This document shows positions 25,242 to 33,631 of a stretch of DNA of 64,000 nucleotides, in pieces (positions within the stretch are counted from its first letter, which is position 1; each line of letters opens with the position of its first letter). The translations under genes and the position numbers were made by a program. The stretch is taken from assembly GCA_046726315.1 (NCBI GenBank), contig JBKPAG010000008.1, positions 86,800 through 150,799 on the forward strand, read 5' to 3'. The notes beneath the pieces are model-generated. The model was not told the origin of the DNA. It saw nothing but the letters and a program-made list of their open reading frames with translations, and searched no databases. The stretch is from JACVRX01 sp046726315. Lineage in GTDB: Bacteria > Actinomycetota > Actinomycetes > Jiangellales > Jiangellaceae.

Positions 25242-26849
25242 TTACCCGCTCCCGGGCGGTGCCGGGACGTCGGGGAAGGCCTGCTGTTCGGATCGAAATC
25301 GCCGTCTGGTTCCTCGAACGCTGGCCTGCACCGCGGGCGTCACTGGTTGCTGGCTGTTACCGAAGTGATCTTCGCCTCGGTTGACTGCGGCAGTTGCTTT
25401 GCCGGTATCGCGACCGCCCGGATCTCTACGGGCCTTGCGGAATCCGGGGTGTCGGGGGTCGTCGGGTGGGACGAGGGGTCGTTTGCCGGTGCCGGCGACC
25501 AGGGCGTGGCCGAGCCGGGTTTTCAGCTCGTGGTGGAACTCGCACAGCGGGTCCAGTTCGTCCAGCCGGGTGTGCCGCGTGGTCGCCCACGGCTGGCGGT
25601 GGTCCCACTCGATCCGGGCCCGGTGGCAGCCCTGAACCGAGCAGGTCGGATTCAGCCACAGCAGCGCCGCCCGTTGCGCCGCGGTGGGGCCGCGACCCAG
25701 ATGGGTGACGTTGAGCACGTCCACACCGCGGGTGATGACCAGTTTGATGATGGCTTCGCCGAGCAGCCGCCGGGCCACCGATACCGGCACCGGGCCCACC
25801 CCGCCGATCTCGCACAGTTCGTCCCCGGCCACCCGGCCCCGGCGCAACGCCTGGACATCCACCCGCAGCAACGCCAGATACCGCGGATTGGTCCACCGCC
25901 GCGGACGCACCGCACCCGGCCCCGACTCCGGCCGACCGACGGCTAAGATCCCCGGCTGGCCGACTCCGTTCAGTGTCTGGGGCGAATCGGCGCCATCAAC
26001 GACGTCGTCATCGTCCCGGTCGACTGCGGCCACTCCGGCGTCGTCCGAGCTCGCGGTGTCGACCCCACAATCGTCGTCGTCAGCGGCGCTGCCGGACCGC
26101 ATTGCATCGACCGGGACGGCCGCGCGGCCTGCGGCGCTGCAGCAACCTGCGGCGCGGTCGGCCATCGCCATCAGGGCGTCGAGGGCATATGCCTCATGGG
26201 ATTCGCGCCGACCATCAGAACGCGCAGCAGCGAAGATCTGCTCGATGATCGGATCGATCACGGTGTTGAATGCGGCGCCTTGTTGTGGGGTGCCGTGGGC
26301 AAACAGATTCCACGCGCCCTCGGCGTCGGTCCACCGCCGCAATCGACGCTCGTCGTGAATGCGCCGGTTGGTGGCATCTGGATCCGGGTCGGCGGCCGCC
26401 TTCACTCGGGCGCACTCGTCGCGCAGCTCTTTGATGGAAATCTGTGTGGCGAGTTCCAGCAGCCGGCCTTCCGCAGCCGCGCTCGCGGCGGCCGCGGCTG
26501 AGATCAGCGCGGCCTGCGCCGCTGACAACTCACCGCGGCGCAATGCGCCTTCGACACCCGGCAGCTCTGCGCGCCGACTCGACGTTTCCAACGCCTCCCG
26601 CGCGGCACCCGTCGACGTGCCGCCGCGGCGGGCCAAGTCGTCAGCAGCGGACTTCGTCCCTGCGCTGCCCGCGCGATGCGTAGCCGCCACCCGGCGGGCG
26701 AGCAAGGTCTTGCCGGCGGCGCCCAGCCGTTCGATCCGGTCGAATTCGGCCCACAGCTCACGGGCCATCCGGCCACCCACTGCGTCCGGATCCACCGCGG
26801 TGACCAGCTCGCTGAGCTGACCGCGGATCCGGACCAGGCGTTCGAACAT
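25242..26849 (-). CDS. DUF222 domain HNH endonuclease-like protein (copy 1)
   Basis: A 535-residue 13E12-type protein: N-terminal DUF222 helical domain (about 1-220), an acidic low-complexity linker (DDDDCGVDTASSDDAG region), and a C-terminal HNH nuclease with CSVQGCHRARIEWDHRQPW and LCEFHHELKTR. These genes are abundant in actinomycetes; some resemble mobile or domesticated nucleases, and the biological role is unclear. The ATG at 26849 is preceded by a -10-like TAGAGT seven bases upstream and no Shine-Dalgarno, pointing to a leaderless mRNA. A paralogue with the same upstream motif is at 60076-61665. Confidence 0.88.
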   Translation of the reverse strand: MFERLVRIRGQLSELVTAVDPDAVGGRMARELWAEFDRIERLGAAGKTLLARRVAATHRAGSAGTKSAADDLARRGGTSTGAAREALETSSRRAELPGVEGALRRGELSAAQAALISAAAAASAAAEGRLLELATQISIKELRDECARVKAAADPDPDATNRRIHDERRLRRWTDAEGAWNLFAHGTPQQGAAFNTVIDPIIEQIFAAARSDGRRESHEAYALDALMAMADRAAGCCSAAGRAAVPVDAMRSGSAADDDDCGVDTASSDDAGVAAVDRDDDDVVDGADSPQTLNGVGQPGILAVGRPESGPGAVRPRRWTNPRYLALLRVDVQALRRGRVAGDELCEIGGVGPVPVSVARRLLGEAIIKLVITRGVDVLNVTHLGRGPTAAQRAALLWLNPTCSVQGCHRARIEWDHRQPWATTRHTRLDELDPLCEFHHELKTRLGHALVAGTGKRPLVPPDDPRHPGFRKARRDPGGRDTGKATAAVNRGEDHFGNSQQPVTPAVQASVRGTRRRFRSEQQAFPDVPAPPGSG

Positions 26850-26856
26850 GTGTCCG

Positions 26857-26887
26857 ACTCTATTGGAACCGGCTGACACGCCGTCAA
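26857..26887 (-). promoter_or_regulatory. Leaderless promoter of HNH gene 1
   Basis: On the minus strand TTGACG (26887-26882), a 19-base spacer, then TAGAGT (26862-26857) seven bases before the ATG. The same -10/ATG arrangement occurs at the second HNH gene and at 55769-55805. Confidence 0.5.
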
Positions 26888-27042
26888 CGGCGTCGAACGA
26901 ACATGTGGACAACCGAGGTGGGCGAACCACGGGAGTGGATAAGCCATGTCGCGGCGACAGGGAACCGTGCGTCGATCAGTCGCGACCATTCAGCAGCGCG
27001 AAGACAGAGCCGTCGGTTGGACAGGGACGCCTTGCCCGTCGC

Positions 27043-27987
27043 TCAGGTCTGCTCGTTCTCGCCAGCTAACTGCCGGGCGAGGTCGAGACGTCGCCGGGCG
27101 TCCGCGACGGCGACAACTGCGTCGCGCTGTAGCGATTGCGCCTCGGCGAGGTTCGCCTGAGCGCTGACCTTGTCCCGGCGTGCCCCGATCCGCTGGCTGT
27201 CCAGCCAGTTCAACCTGTCGTCGGCCGCCTCCAGGCCAGCCGCTGCATCGGCCAGTTCGAACTCGCGTTGCCAGTGCACAGACTCGGCGGCAGCGAGTTC
27301 CTCCTCTGCCCGCCGCACCTGCCGCAGTGCCTCAGCCTCGTCAGCTGGTGAGCGGTCGCCCACGTGCTGGCGGCCGGTCCCATCCACGTGCCCGCCAACC
27401 ATGCGGTCGGTGGCCAACGCCCGCGCGCGCCGGGCCGCCAGTTCGTCTTCAACTGGCGAAACGTCTTCTCCTACCTCGTCCGGCCACTCGAAATCGACCT
27501 GGGGCCACGGTCCGAAGCCGGCGTGCGAAAGCGGCCGCTGGAGTCGTCCGTTCCGAACGGTCAAACCTCCGGCAAGATCGACCAGAGCAGCCTGCAACGT
27601 TGCCTCGACCTCGGACAACATCTCGGTGGTCAGCCGCAGCCCAGCCTCGGCGGCTCGGTGCCGAGCCCGCTCGAGCAGCTCGTCGAGCACCTGTCTGCGC
27701 TGCTCGGACAGGTGCTTCAACTGTGCACCGTCCAGGCCAGTTTGGGCCCGGCGAAGCTCGCGACCTACCGCTGACAGCCGTTTCATGGCTGCTGAATCAC
27801 GATGCGCCAACAGGTTGACCAGCCAGGCGCTGCGAGTGGGCCGGCGCAGGTGCTGGAGGGTTTCGGCGAACTCGCGGTGTCCAGCCGCGCGGGCCTGACG
27901 GGCCAACTCGTTCCGGGCGGCGACGAAGTCGGCCGGCGGCAGGAGATACAGCTCGCCGACGATCTCTTCCAACTCAGGCACGGTCAT
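27043..27987 (-). CDS. Coiled-coil hypothetical protein
   Basis: A 314-residue protein rich in Ala, Glu, Arg and Leu with long heptad-like helices (for example RRAEEELAAAESVHWQREFE and the C-terminal 100 residues). The N-terminus LPPADFVAARNELARQARAAG and RRPTRSAWLVNLLAHRD is a conserved actinobacterial pattern I have seen without a function. GGAAGA precedes ATG 27987. No signal peptide. It lies 58 bp after a small Cys-rich gene and near Ku; a link to DNA repair is not supported by the sequence. Confidence 0.7.
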   Translation of the reverse strand: MTVPELEEIVGELYLLPPADFVAARNELARQARAAGHREFAETLQHLRRPTRSAWLVNLLAHRDSAAMKRLSAVGRELRRAQTGLDGAQLKHLSEQRRQVLDELLERARHRAAEAGLRLTTEMLSEVEATLQAALVDLAGGLTVRNGRLQRPLSHAGFGPWPQVDFEWPDEVGEDVSPVEDELAARRARALATDRMVGGHVDGTGRQHVGDRSPADEAEALRQVRRAEEELAAAESVHWQREFELADAAAGLEAADDRLNWLDSQRIGARRDKVSAQANLAEAQSLQRDAVVAVADARRRLDLARQLAGENEQT

Positions 27988-28045
27988 CTGCACAATCTTC
28001 CCGGGCCAATCCAACGTGACCATGGCGGACCGTGCAACCGAGCGG

Positions 28046-28288
28046 TCAGGACGCCTGCGCGAAATCCTCGCTGCCCGACTCGTCGCAGCAGCCACCCAGC
28101 ACGGCTACACAGTCGATGATCAATGCGTGTCGCAGGGGATCTGTGACGGCGCAGGCGGCATCCGTGCAGTCCACCGTGCCGTCACCGTGCGCCACGAGTG
28201 TTCCATGGCAATGGTCGACGTCCCCGGCGCAGTCCGCGCACCCGTTCATGCCTCGTTGGTACCAGCTGACACCGTCAAGCTCCGGCAT
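28046..28288 (-). CDS. Cysteine-rich small protein, possible zinc binder
   Basis: An 80-residue protein with paired cysteines: GCADCAGDVDHCHGTLV, then VDCTDAACAV, DCVAV and GCCDE. The HCHGTL and DGTV-C segments look like a conserved actinobacterial family of unknown function; metal binding is inferred from the Cys/His spacing. Start ATG 28288; a GTG at 28306 is possible. It lies immediately downstream of the Ku gene on the same strand with a small hairpin between. Confidence 0.6.
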   Translation of the reverse strand: MPELDGVSWYQRGMNGCADCAGDVDHCHGTLVAHGDGTVDCTDAACAVTDPLRHALIIDCVAVLGGCCDESGSEDFAQAS

Positions 28289-28308
28289 TACGACGGCGTG
28301 TTGCACAC

Positions 28309-28328
28309 AACCGCGCGAAGCGGCGGTT
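28309..28328. terminator. Small hairpin at the Ku stop codon
   Basis: AACCGC (28309-28314) pairs with GCGGTT (28323-28328) around an eight-base loop and overlaps the Ku TAA. It is weak and lacks a U-tract; it may attenuate rather than end transcription. Confidence 0.25.
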
Positions 28329-29226
28329 ACCCCCGCTTCTTCGGCGGCCCGGATCCGCGTCCCGCAGGCACCGGTTTCTTGGGTTTCTTGGTGGAGGTGC
28401 TACTGCCGCTCGGCTCGGTCCGCCGGCGTCCGCCTCCCCCCGGCGTCGACTTGCGCTGCTTGGCGGCTTCGACGCTGGCTCGCAGGGCCGTCAGCAGATC
28501 GAGAGGTCCGGCCCCCGCCCCCGACTCCTGTATCAACGGCCGCCCGCTGGCCTTGGCGTCGATGAGGGCCGTGAGCGCCTCCCGGTGCACATCGCGGTAC
28601 CTGCCCGGATCCAGCTCCTCATCAGACAACGAGTCGATCAGAGCCTCGGCCATCGCCAGTTCTCGCTTGGGAGCCGACCATTCGCCGTCGTCAGCTTGAA
28701 ACGGGAACCTGGGAGCCCGGACCTCGTCGGGCCAGAGCATGGTCGCCAGCACGAGCACGTCGCCATGCACCCGTAACACCGCGATGAGCTCGCGATCGCG
28801 CAGCGTCACCTTGGCGACGGCGACCCGCCCCGACTTCACCAGCGCCTCCCGCAGCAGCAGATAGGCCTTGGCTGCCTGCGGTTCCGGTTCCACGTAGTAG
28901 CTGCGGTCGAGATAGATCGGGTCGACAGCGTCCTCCGGCACGAACGACACCACGTCGATCGAGCGCGAGTTCGCCTGCGGCAGCATCGCAAGATCGACAT
29001 CGCTGAGAACGACCGTTTCGCCTGCCGCCGTCTCGTAGCCCCTGCCGATCTCGTCGTATGGGACCTCGGCGCCGTCGACCGAGCACACCCGCTTGTATTG
29101 CACGCGGCCGCCGTCGCTGAGGTGGATCTGGTGCGAGGGAACGTTCCTGTTCTCGGTCGCGACGTACAGCCGGACCGGGATCGTGACCAAGCCGAAGGAA
29201 ATAGTGCCCTTCCATACCATCCGCAT
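28327..29226 (-). CDS. ku: Ku protein (non-homologous end joining)
   Basis: A 299-residue bacterial Ku homologue: MRMVWKGTISFGLVTIPVRLY, RVQYKRVCSVDGAEVPYDEI, GYETAAGETVVLSD and the core beta-barrel through ELDPGRYRDVHREAL. Homodimeric Ku rings bind DNA ends and recruit LigD. The C-terminal 60 residues are a Lys/Arg/Pro/Ser/Gly-rich tail, common in actinobacterial Ku and able to bind DNA. GGAGGG nine bases upstream supports ATG 29226. No ligD is visible in the window. Confidence 0.95.
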   Translation of the reverse strand: MRMVWKGTISFGLVTIPVRLYVATENRNVPSHQIHLSDGGRVQYKRVCSVDGAEVPYDEIGRGYETAAGETVVLSDVDLAMLPQANSRSIDVVSFVPEDAVDPIYLDRSYYVEPEPQAAKAYLLLREALVKSGRVAVAKVTLRDRELIAVLRVHGDVLVLATMLWPDEVRAPRFPFQADDGEWSAPKRELAMAEALIDSLSDEELDPGRYRDVHREALTALIDAKASGRPLIQESGAGAGPLDLLTALRASVEAAKQRKSTPGGGGRRRTEPSGSSTSTKKPKKPVPAGRGSGPPKKRG

Positions 29227-29396
29227 CGCAGCATCCCTCCGACCATGTCCGTGACGCGTTGACACCGGCCGTCACACCCGTTACCTGCATTGTCACCGCG
29301 GTCTGTGGGTCTATGCCACCCCTGAGCTCTGCTGATGCGGCAGCGCAGTCCGCGGCCGTCAGCGGTTGGCCGGCCGACCGGGTGGGCGTTGATCCA

Positions 29397-29702
29397 TCAC
29401 AGGCCGAAGGAGTCGCGGTCGTTCGCCGGTACTAGGTCGACGTACTCGCGATGCCTCGTGATGTATCCGCGGACGAATGGGCAGAATGGCAGCACCGATT
29501 CACCCCGGCTGCGCACCTCGTCCAGAGCGCCGTGCACCAACGTCGATCCGAGGCCCGTGCCCTCGAACCGCACGTCGATCTCGGTGTGGATGAACGCCAG
29601 CGCGCCCTTGTACAGGTGATATTGGGTGTAGCCGGCCAGCTCGCCGTCGGCCCAGACTTCGTACCGCTGCTCTTCGGCATTGTGGACGACCTGGGTCTGC
29701 AT
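29397..29702 (-). CDS. GNAT-type N-acetyltransferase (YidJ-like)
   Basis: A 101-residue short GNAT: RYEVWADGELAGYTQYHL, IHTEIDVRFEGTGLGSTLV with the acetyl-CoA loop, and VLPFCPFVRGYITRH. This compact family (Gcn5-related, NATD1-like) has conserved FCPFV motifs. The acceptor is unknown. It stands alone on the minus strand, divergent from the CDGSH gene. Confidence 0.88.
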   Translation of the reverse strand: MQTQVVHNAEEQRYEVWADGELAGYTQYHLYKGALAFIHTEIDVRFEGTGLGSTLVHGALDEVRSRGESVLPFCPFVRGYITRHREYVDLVPANDRDSFGL

Positions 29703-29807
29703 CTCTGACCTCCGTGCGGTGGGCGTGGTTGTCCATCCTGCCCCCTGCCATGGGCCCGTTCGAGGGTGCGCTGGTCTCTGCCCAACGGCAGTGGAAGGCT
29801 GATCTGT

Positions 29808-30341
29808 ATGGCGGACCGAGGCGCGACCACGCCCGGCGCACCGGAGCGAGGACTCCCTCTATCGATGAGAACCGCTGACGGCGAATGCGAGACACCCACC
29901 GAAGCCGGGATTCCACGCACCACTGGCCCGACCCGCGAGTACCCCGCTGACGGCATCACCGTGATCTGGAATGCGACCCGGTGCATCCATTCGGCTCGCT
30001 GCATCCGCGGGCTGCCCCAGGTGTTCGACACCGAGCGCCGTCCGTGGATCGATCCAGCCGCCGCCCCGCCGGCTGAGGTGGCCGCAGTGATCAGGCGTTG
30101 CCCGACGGGTGCGCTCTCCTACCGGCCAGGACCAGAACTGGTCGACGAACAGCCGGATGAGCCGACCACCGTGCAGGTTCGACGCGACGGACCGCTGTTC
30201 GTGCGAGGCCGGATCGAGGTGCTCGACGCCGCGGGAGACGTGGTCGCAGTGGAACTGCGCCTCGCGCTGTGCCGATGCGGCGAGAGCCAGAACAAGCCGT
30301 TTTGCGACAACAGCCATTTACGTATCAAGTTCCGCGGCTGA
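29808..30341 (+). CDS. Mono-cluster ferredoxin-like plus CDGSH iron-sulfur protein
   Basis: A 177-residue protein with two Fe-S modules: a Fer4_19-type region (WNATRCIHSARCIRGLPQVF through RRCPTGALSY, about residues 45-105) and a C-terminal CDGSH motif CRCGESQNKPFCDNSH (about 155-170). CDGSH proteins carry a labile 2Fe-2S cluster with 3Cys-1His ligation. GGAAGG nine bases upstream supports ATG 29808. Redox or Fe-S handling is likely; partners are not evident. Confidence 0.88.
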   Translation: MADRGATTPGAPERGLPLSMRTADGECETPTEAGIPRTTGPTREYPADGITVIWNATRCIHSARCIRGLPQVFDTERRPWIDPAAAPPAEVAAVIRRCPTGALSYRPGPELVDEQPDEPTTVQVRRDGPLFVRGRIEVLDAAGDVVAVELRLALCRCGESQNKPFCDNSHLRIKFRG

Positions 30342-30382
30342 GGTGGTGTGCCTGCTCGTCCGCCTGCTGGTCAATGCAGAAG

Positions 30383-31606
30383 CTAGTTCGCAATGACGTA
30401 AAAGACCTGCCATTTGTCCGGACAGGTACCGCCGCCATCAAGTTCGTAACAGGGCCACAATTCCCAGGTGCCAGCACTATTGATAGGGATTCGACCTTCC
30501 GCGCTGACAGTTTCTCCAGGCGCCAGGGCACTCCCCTCATTCATGTCCTCGGTATCTACATTATCGCCAGCCGGATTCCGCACTCCGACAAACGTGAACG
30601 CCAGTTGGGTAGGTTGATCTCCAACGTTGGTCAACGAATAACTCACCGTTACCGTGTCCCCTACCTGCGGGGGATCAGGATCGCGTCGACTCACGGCCGC
30701 AAGCTCCGTCAACTCAATCCCATCGGGGCTTGTGACAGGCGTCGAGGGGACCTCGATGCCGCCGATTGCCTGTGTCCCATCTTGTCGAACGGCGGCGTTC
30801 TCGGTCGGTGCAGTCGTCGTTTGCGAAGAGGCCAGGATGACGGCGATCAGCACGATCAGGACGATTCCGGCGCCGACGCTTGCCAGGATCCACGCCCGTG
30901 TAGAGAGCCGTCTGCGCACCTGCTCCGGCGCTCCGCCCTGGCCCGACGCCAACCGCGTCTCGCTCGGCTCGGCGGAACGTCCCGGCGGGACACTGGACGC
31001 GCCGCTCTGTTCCGCCACGTCCCTCGGTCCTGACGCATCGTGAAGCTTGGTGGCGATCACGTCTGGCCCGTTCCCCGCCCGGGCGTCCGGCACCGCCACG
31101 TCATCGTGTGCGGTCCGCACCTCGGCAAGAGTCCAGTCCAACACTTTGAGTAGCCGGCTGGTGTCGAACTCGAAGCGGCTGGGGCTGAGTTCCAGGGCCT
31201 GCCGACGCACCAGCCCAGCCAGGCTGGCCGGCAGCTCCTCGGCCTGAGGCATTCTCGCCCCGTCAACCAGGATCGGGATGACGCGGACCTTACGGGTCAA
31301 GGCGGCCTCGATCTCCAGCCGCACGAAGTCATCGGGATCATCAATGCGACGCCGCTGATCCTTGTCACTGATCGTGAGCCACTGATCACCGATCAACGCC
31401 AGCAGCACATCGCAAGACCCGACTGCTCTGGTGATGACCTCGACGAAGTCGTCGCCCAGCTGGATCGAGTCGACGTCCTTGAAAACCTGGCCGCCGCCGA
31501 AGTTGTCAGCCAACCGGTCGTACAACCAGCCCGCCGGGTAGGCCGTCTCCTCCCGCCGGTAGCTGATGAAAATGCGACCCGACGCAGCCGGGATCGATCC
31601 AGCCAT
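30383..31606 (-). CDS. TIR-domain transmembrane protein with extracellular beta-domain
   Basis: A 407-residue protein: TIR domain about 10-160 (RIFISYRREE, VFKDVDSIQLGDDF, DFVRLEIEAAL with candidate catalytic Glu98), a Pro/Ser-rich linker, a TM helix about 239-260 preceded by RRRLSTR, and an outer beta-sandwich (DTVTVSYSLTNVG, ALAPGETVSAEG) ending with a Cys pair in WPCYELDGGGTCPDKW. Predicted N-in/C-out. GGAGGG upstream supports the ATG. The layout parallels the TIR-PASTA protein at 18247, with a different outer module. Divergent from an HtrA-like protease gene 177 bp away. TIR NADase activity is inferred. Confidence 0.85.
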   Translation of the reverse strand: MAGSIPAASGRIFISYRREETAYPAGWLYDRLADNFGGGQVFKDVDSIQLGDDFVEVITRAVGSCDVLLALIGDQWLTISDKDQRRRIDDPDDFVRLEIEAALTRKVRVIPILVDGARMPQAEELPASLAGLVRRQALELSPSRFEFDTSRLLKVLDWTLAEVRTAHDDVAVPDARAGNGPDVIATKLHDASGPRDVAEQSGASSVPPGRSAEPSETRLASGQGGAPEQVRRRLSTRAWILASVGAGIVLIVLIAVILASSQTTTAPTENAAVRQDGTQAIGGIEVPSTPVTSPDGIELTELAAVSRRDPDPPQVGDTVTVSYSLTNVGDQPTQLAFTFVGVRNPAGDNVDTEDMNEGSALAPGETVSAEGRIPINSAGTWELWPCYELDGGGTCPDKWQVFYVIAN

Positions 31607-31742
31607 TGGCCCTCCCTCCAGCCAAGATCTGGAGCGCCGGTCACTTGCCGCTCCATCGCAACAGAGGCCGGACCGTGGCTGCCTGATACTCCTGTTCGCT
31701 TATTGACAAATCGGATCCGTGAGGGCTGATCGTCCGGGATAG

Positions 31743-31770
31743 TGAGTAGTAACTTGCAAGTTACTACTCA
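31743..31770. promoter_or_regulatory. 28-bp perfect palindrome upstream of the HtrA-like gene
   Basis: Left half TGAGTAGTAACTTG (31743-31756) and right half CAAGTTACTACTCA (31757-31770) are exact complements with no loop. It lies 14 bp before the start codon, between the divergent TIR and protease genes. Size and position fit a dimeric repressor operator; the regulator is unknown. Confidence 0.75.
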
Positions 31771-31783
31771 GAGGAGGAGCGCC

Positions 31784-32704
31784 ATGGGAGTTCTCGACGG
31801 GATCCAGGAGGAGATCCAGCGCGTGGCCAAGGAGGCCGGCGACGCGGTCGTCGGCATCGGGCAGCGCTGGGGCGTCGGATCCGGCGTGGTGATCGGCAAC
31901 GGGCAGGTGCTGACCAATGCGCACAACGTGCGCGGCGAGCAGGTCAGCGTCACGTTCGCCGCCGGCCACACGGCAATCGGTCGGATCCGGGGGCTCGACC
32001 TCGACGGGGACCTTGCCGTTGTCGAGGTCGACACCGGAGACTCGCCTGCCATGAAGTGGGCCACCGACGGTTCCCCGGGGCTCGGAACCCCGGTCTTCGC
32101 GCTCGCCAACCCGGGCGGACGGGGGCTGCGGGTCACGCTGGGCTTCGTGACCGGCCTCGAACGCAGCTTCCGCGGCCCACGTGGCCGCCGCATAACGGGA
32201 AGCATCGAACACGATGCGCCGCTGCTGCCCGGCTCGTCCGGAGGACCGATAGTCAGCGCCGAGGGAAGGCTGCTCGGGGTGAACACGAGCCGTCTCGGCG
32301 AGGGCTTCTACCTCGCGATCCCGGCAGATGAAGGCCTGCGGACACGCGTGGACGCGCTCGCCCGCGGCGAGTCGGCAGCGCGGGTTCGCCTCGGGATCGG
32401 GGTCGCTCCGGCGCACGTCGCCAGGCGGTTGCGGCGCGCCGTCGGTCTTCCGGAAGCCGACGGATTGCTCGTTCGTCACGTGGAGGACGACAGCCCAGCG
32501 TCGCGGGCCGGGATCGTGCAGGGCGACCTGGTCGTGCAGGCGGCCGGCCGGCCGGTTCGCGGTACGGACGATTTGTTCGACGCACTCGAGACGGCGACCG
32601 ATGGTGAGATCGCGCTCGCGATTCTGCGCGGCGCCGAAGAACGGACGGTCCAGGTACGGCTCGGCGAAGCTTCCGGAAGTGGCGGGGACGGCGGCAATGG
32701 CTGA
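31784..32704 (+). CDS. HtrA-like trypsin/PDZ protease, apparently cytosolic
   Basis: A 306-residue Deg/HtrA-type protease: His47 in VLTNAHNVRG, Asp76 in DGDLAVVEV, Ser152 in LLPGSSGGPIVS, then a PDZ domain (about 205-295; LVRHVEDDSPASRAGIVQGD). Unlike typical HtrA it has no signal peptide or membrane anchor. GAGGAGGAG precedes ATG 31784. A 28-bp palindrome directly upstream suggests tight control. It overlaps the next gene by 8 bp. Confidence 0.9.
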   Translation: MGVLDGIQEEIQRVAKEAGDAVVGIGQRWGVGSGVVIGNGQVLTNAHNVRGEQVSVTFAAGHTAIGRIRGLDLDGDLAVVEVDTGDSPAMKWATDGSPGLGTPVFALANPGGRGLRVTLGFVTGLERSFRGPRGRRITGSIEHDAPLLPGSSGGPIVSAEGRLLGVNTSRLGEGFYLAIPADEGLRTRVDALARGESAARVRLGIGVAPAHVARRLRRAVGLPEADGLLVRHVEDDSPASRAGIVQGDLVVQAAGRPVRGTDDLFDALETATDGEIALAILRGAEERTVQVRLGEASGSGGDGGNG

Positions 32705-33620
32705 CACCCCATCCGGGCCGAGAGTCTTGGTCGTCGGCGGCACAGGGACGCTCGGTGGACGTGTGGTCCGCGAGCTCGTGAGCCGAGGCACCTCCGTGCG
32801 TGCGCTCGTCCGCGAGGGAAGTGACGCGTCGCGGCTGGCCGCACAAAGCGTCGAGGTCGTGCGCGGCGATCTGGTCGACCCCGCCACGCTCGAGCCAGCG
32901 CTCGATGGTGTGGACGCACTCGTGACGACGGCGGCCGGCTATGTCCGGCGGCGTAAAGGCGACTCCTTGGCCGCCGTCGACGACCGCGGCAACCGGAACC
33001 TGGTCGACGCGGCGCGCAACGCCGGCCTGGGCCGTTTCGTGTTTACCAGCATCCTGACGTGTGACCAGGCGCCGGGCGTGCCGCATTTCTGGCAGAAGAA
33101 GCTGATCGAGGACTACCTCGAGGCCAGCGGGGTGCCGTTCGTAGCGTTGCGGCCGGGCGCCTTTGTCGGCGCCTGGGATTTCTGGGCGCGGGGCCTGCGG
33201 AAGGGGCGCCTCATGGCGATGGGCTCGCCGTCCGTCGGCTGGACGTACGTGCACGTCGACGACGTCGCCCGCTACCTCGCCCGGGCCGTCGACGAGCCGC
33301 GAGCAGCGGGCAGGCGGATCGACATCGGGACGGACCGGCCGGTGTCGGCGCGGGAGATCGCCGACGTGTTCGCCGACATCCTCGGCCGCGACATCGCTGT
33401 GCGTAGCCTGCCGTGGCCGCTGCTCAGTCTGCTGCTGCGGCCCGTTGGGCTGCTCAGCGAACGGGCGCGGGACGGCCGGGCAATGATCGATTATTTCCAC
33501 ACTGGTGAGTACGTCGCCAACACATCAGCGCAAGCGGACGTGTTCGGCGACGTACCAACCATCGAAGACACGCTGCGCCGCTACGTCGCCGAAGCTGGCC
33601 TCATGGCGCCGGCTCGGTGA
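32697..33620 (+). CDS. NAD(P)-binding NmrA/SDR-like protein
   Basis: A 307-residue atypical short-chain dehydrogenase: Rossmann motif VLVVGGTGTLGGRVVREL at the N-terminus, then LVREGSDASRL, VRGDLVDPATLEPALDGVDA, and a C-terminal PWPLLSLLLRPVGLLSE helix. It resembles NmrA/NDUFA9-like proteins that may sense or use NAD(P). The ATG at 32697 overlaps the protease stop by 8 bp (GGGGA upstream), so both are co-translated. The substrate is unknown. Confidence 0.85.
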   Translation: MADTPSGPRVLVVGGTGTLGGRVVRELVSRGTSVRALVREGSDASRLAAQSVEVVRGDLVDPATLEPALDGVDALVTTAAGYVRRRKGDSLAAVDDRGNRNLVDAARNAGLGRFVFTSILTCDQAPGVPHFWQKKLIEDYLEASGVPFVALRPGAFVGAWDFWARGLRKGRLMAMGSPSVGWTYVHVDDVARYLARAVDEPRAAGRRIDIGTDRPVSAREIADVFADILGRDIAVRSLPWPLLSLLLRPVGLLSERARDGRAMIDYFHTGEYVANTSAQADVFGDVPTIEDTLRRYVAEAGLMAPAR

Positions 33621-33631
33621 CGACTGTCTGG

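Noticed and set aside
31704..31740. TTGACA as the -35 box of the HtrA-like gene
   Set aside because: No acceptable -10 hexamer at 16-19 bases; reported only the palindrome.
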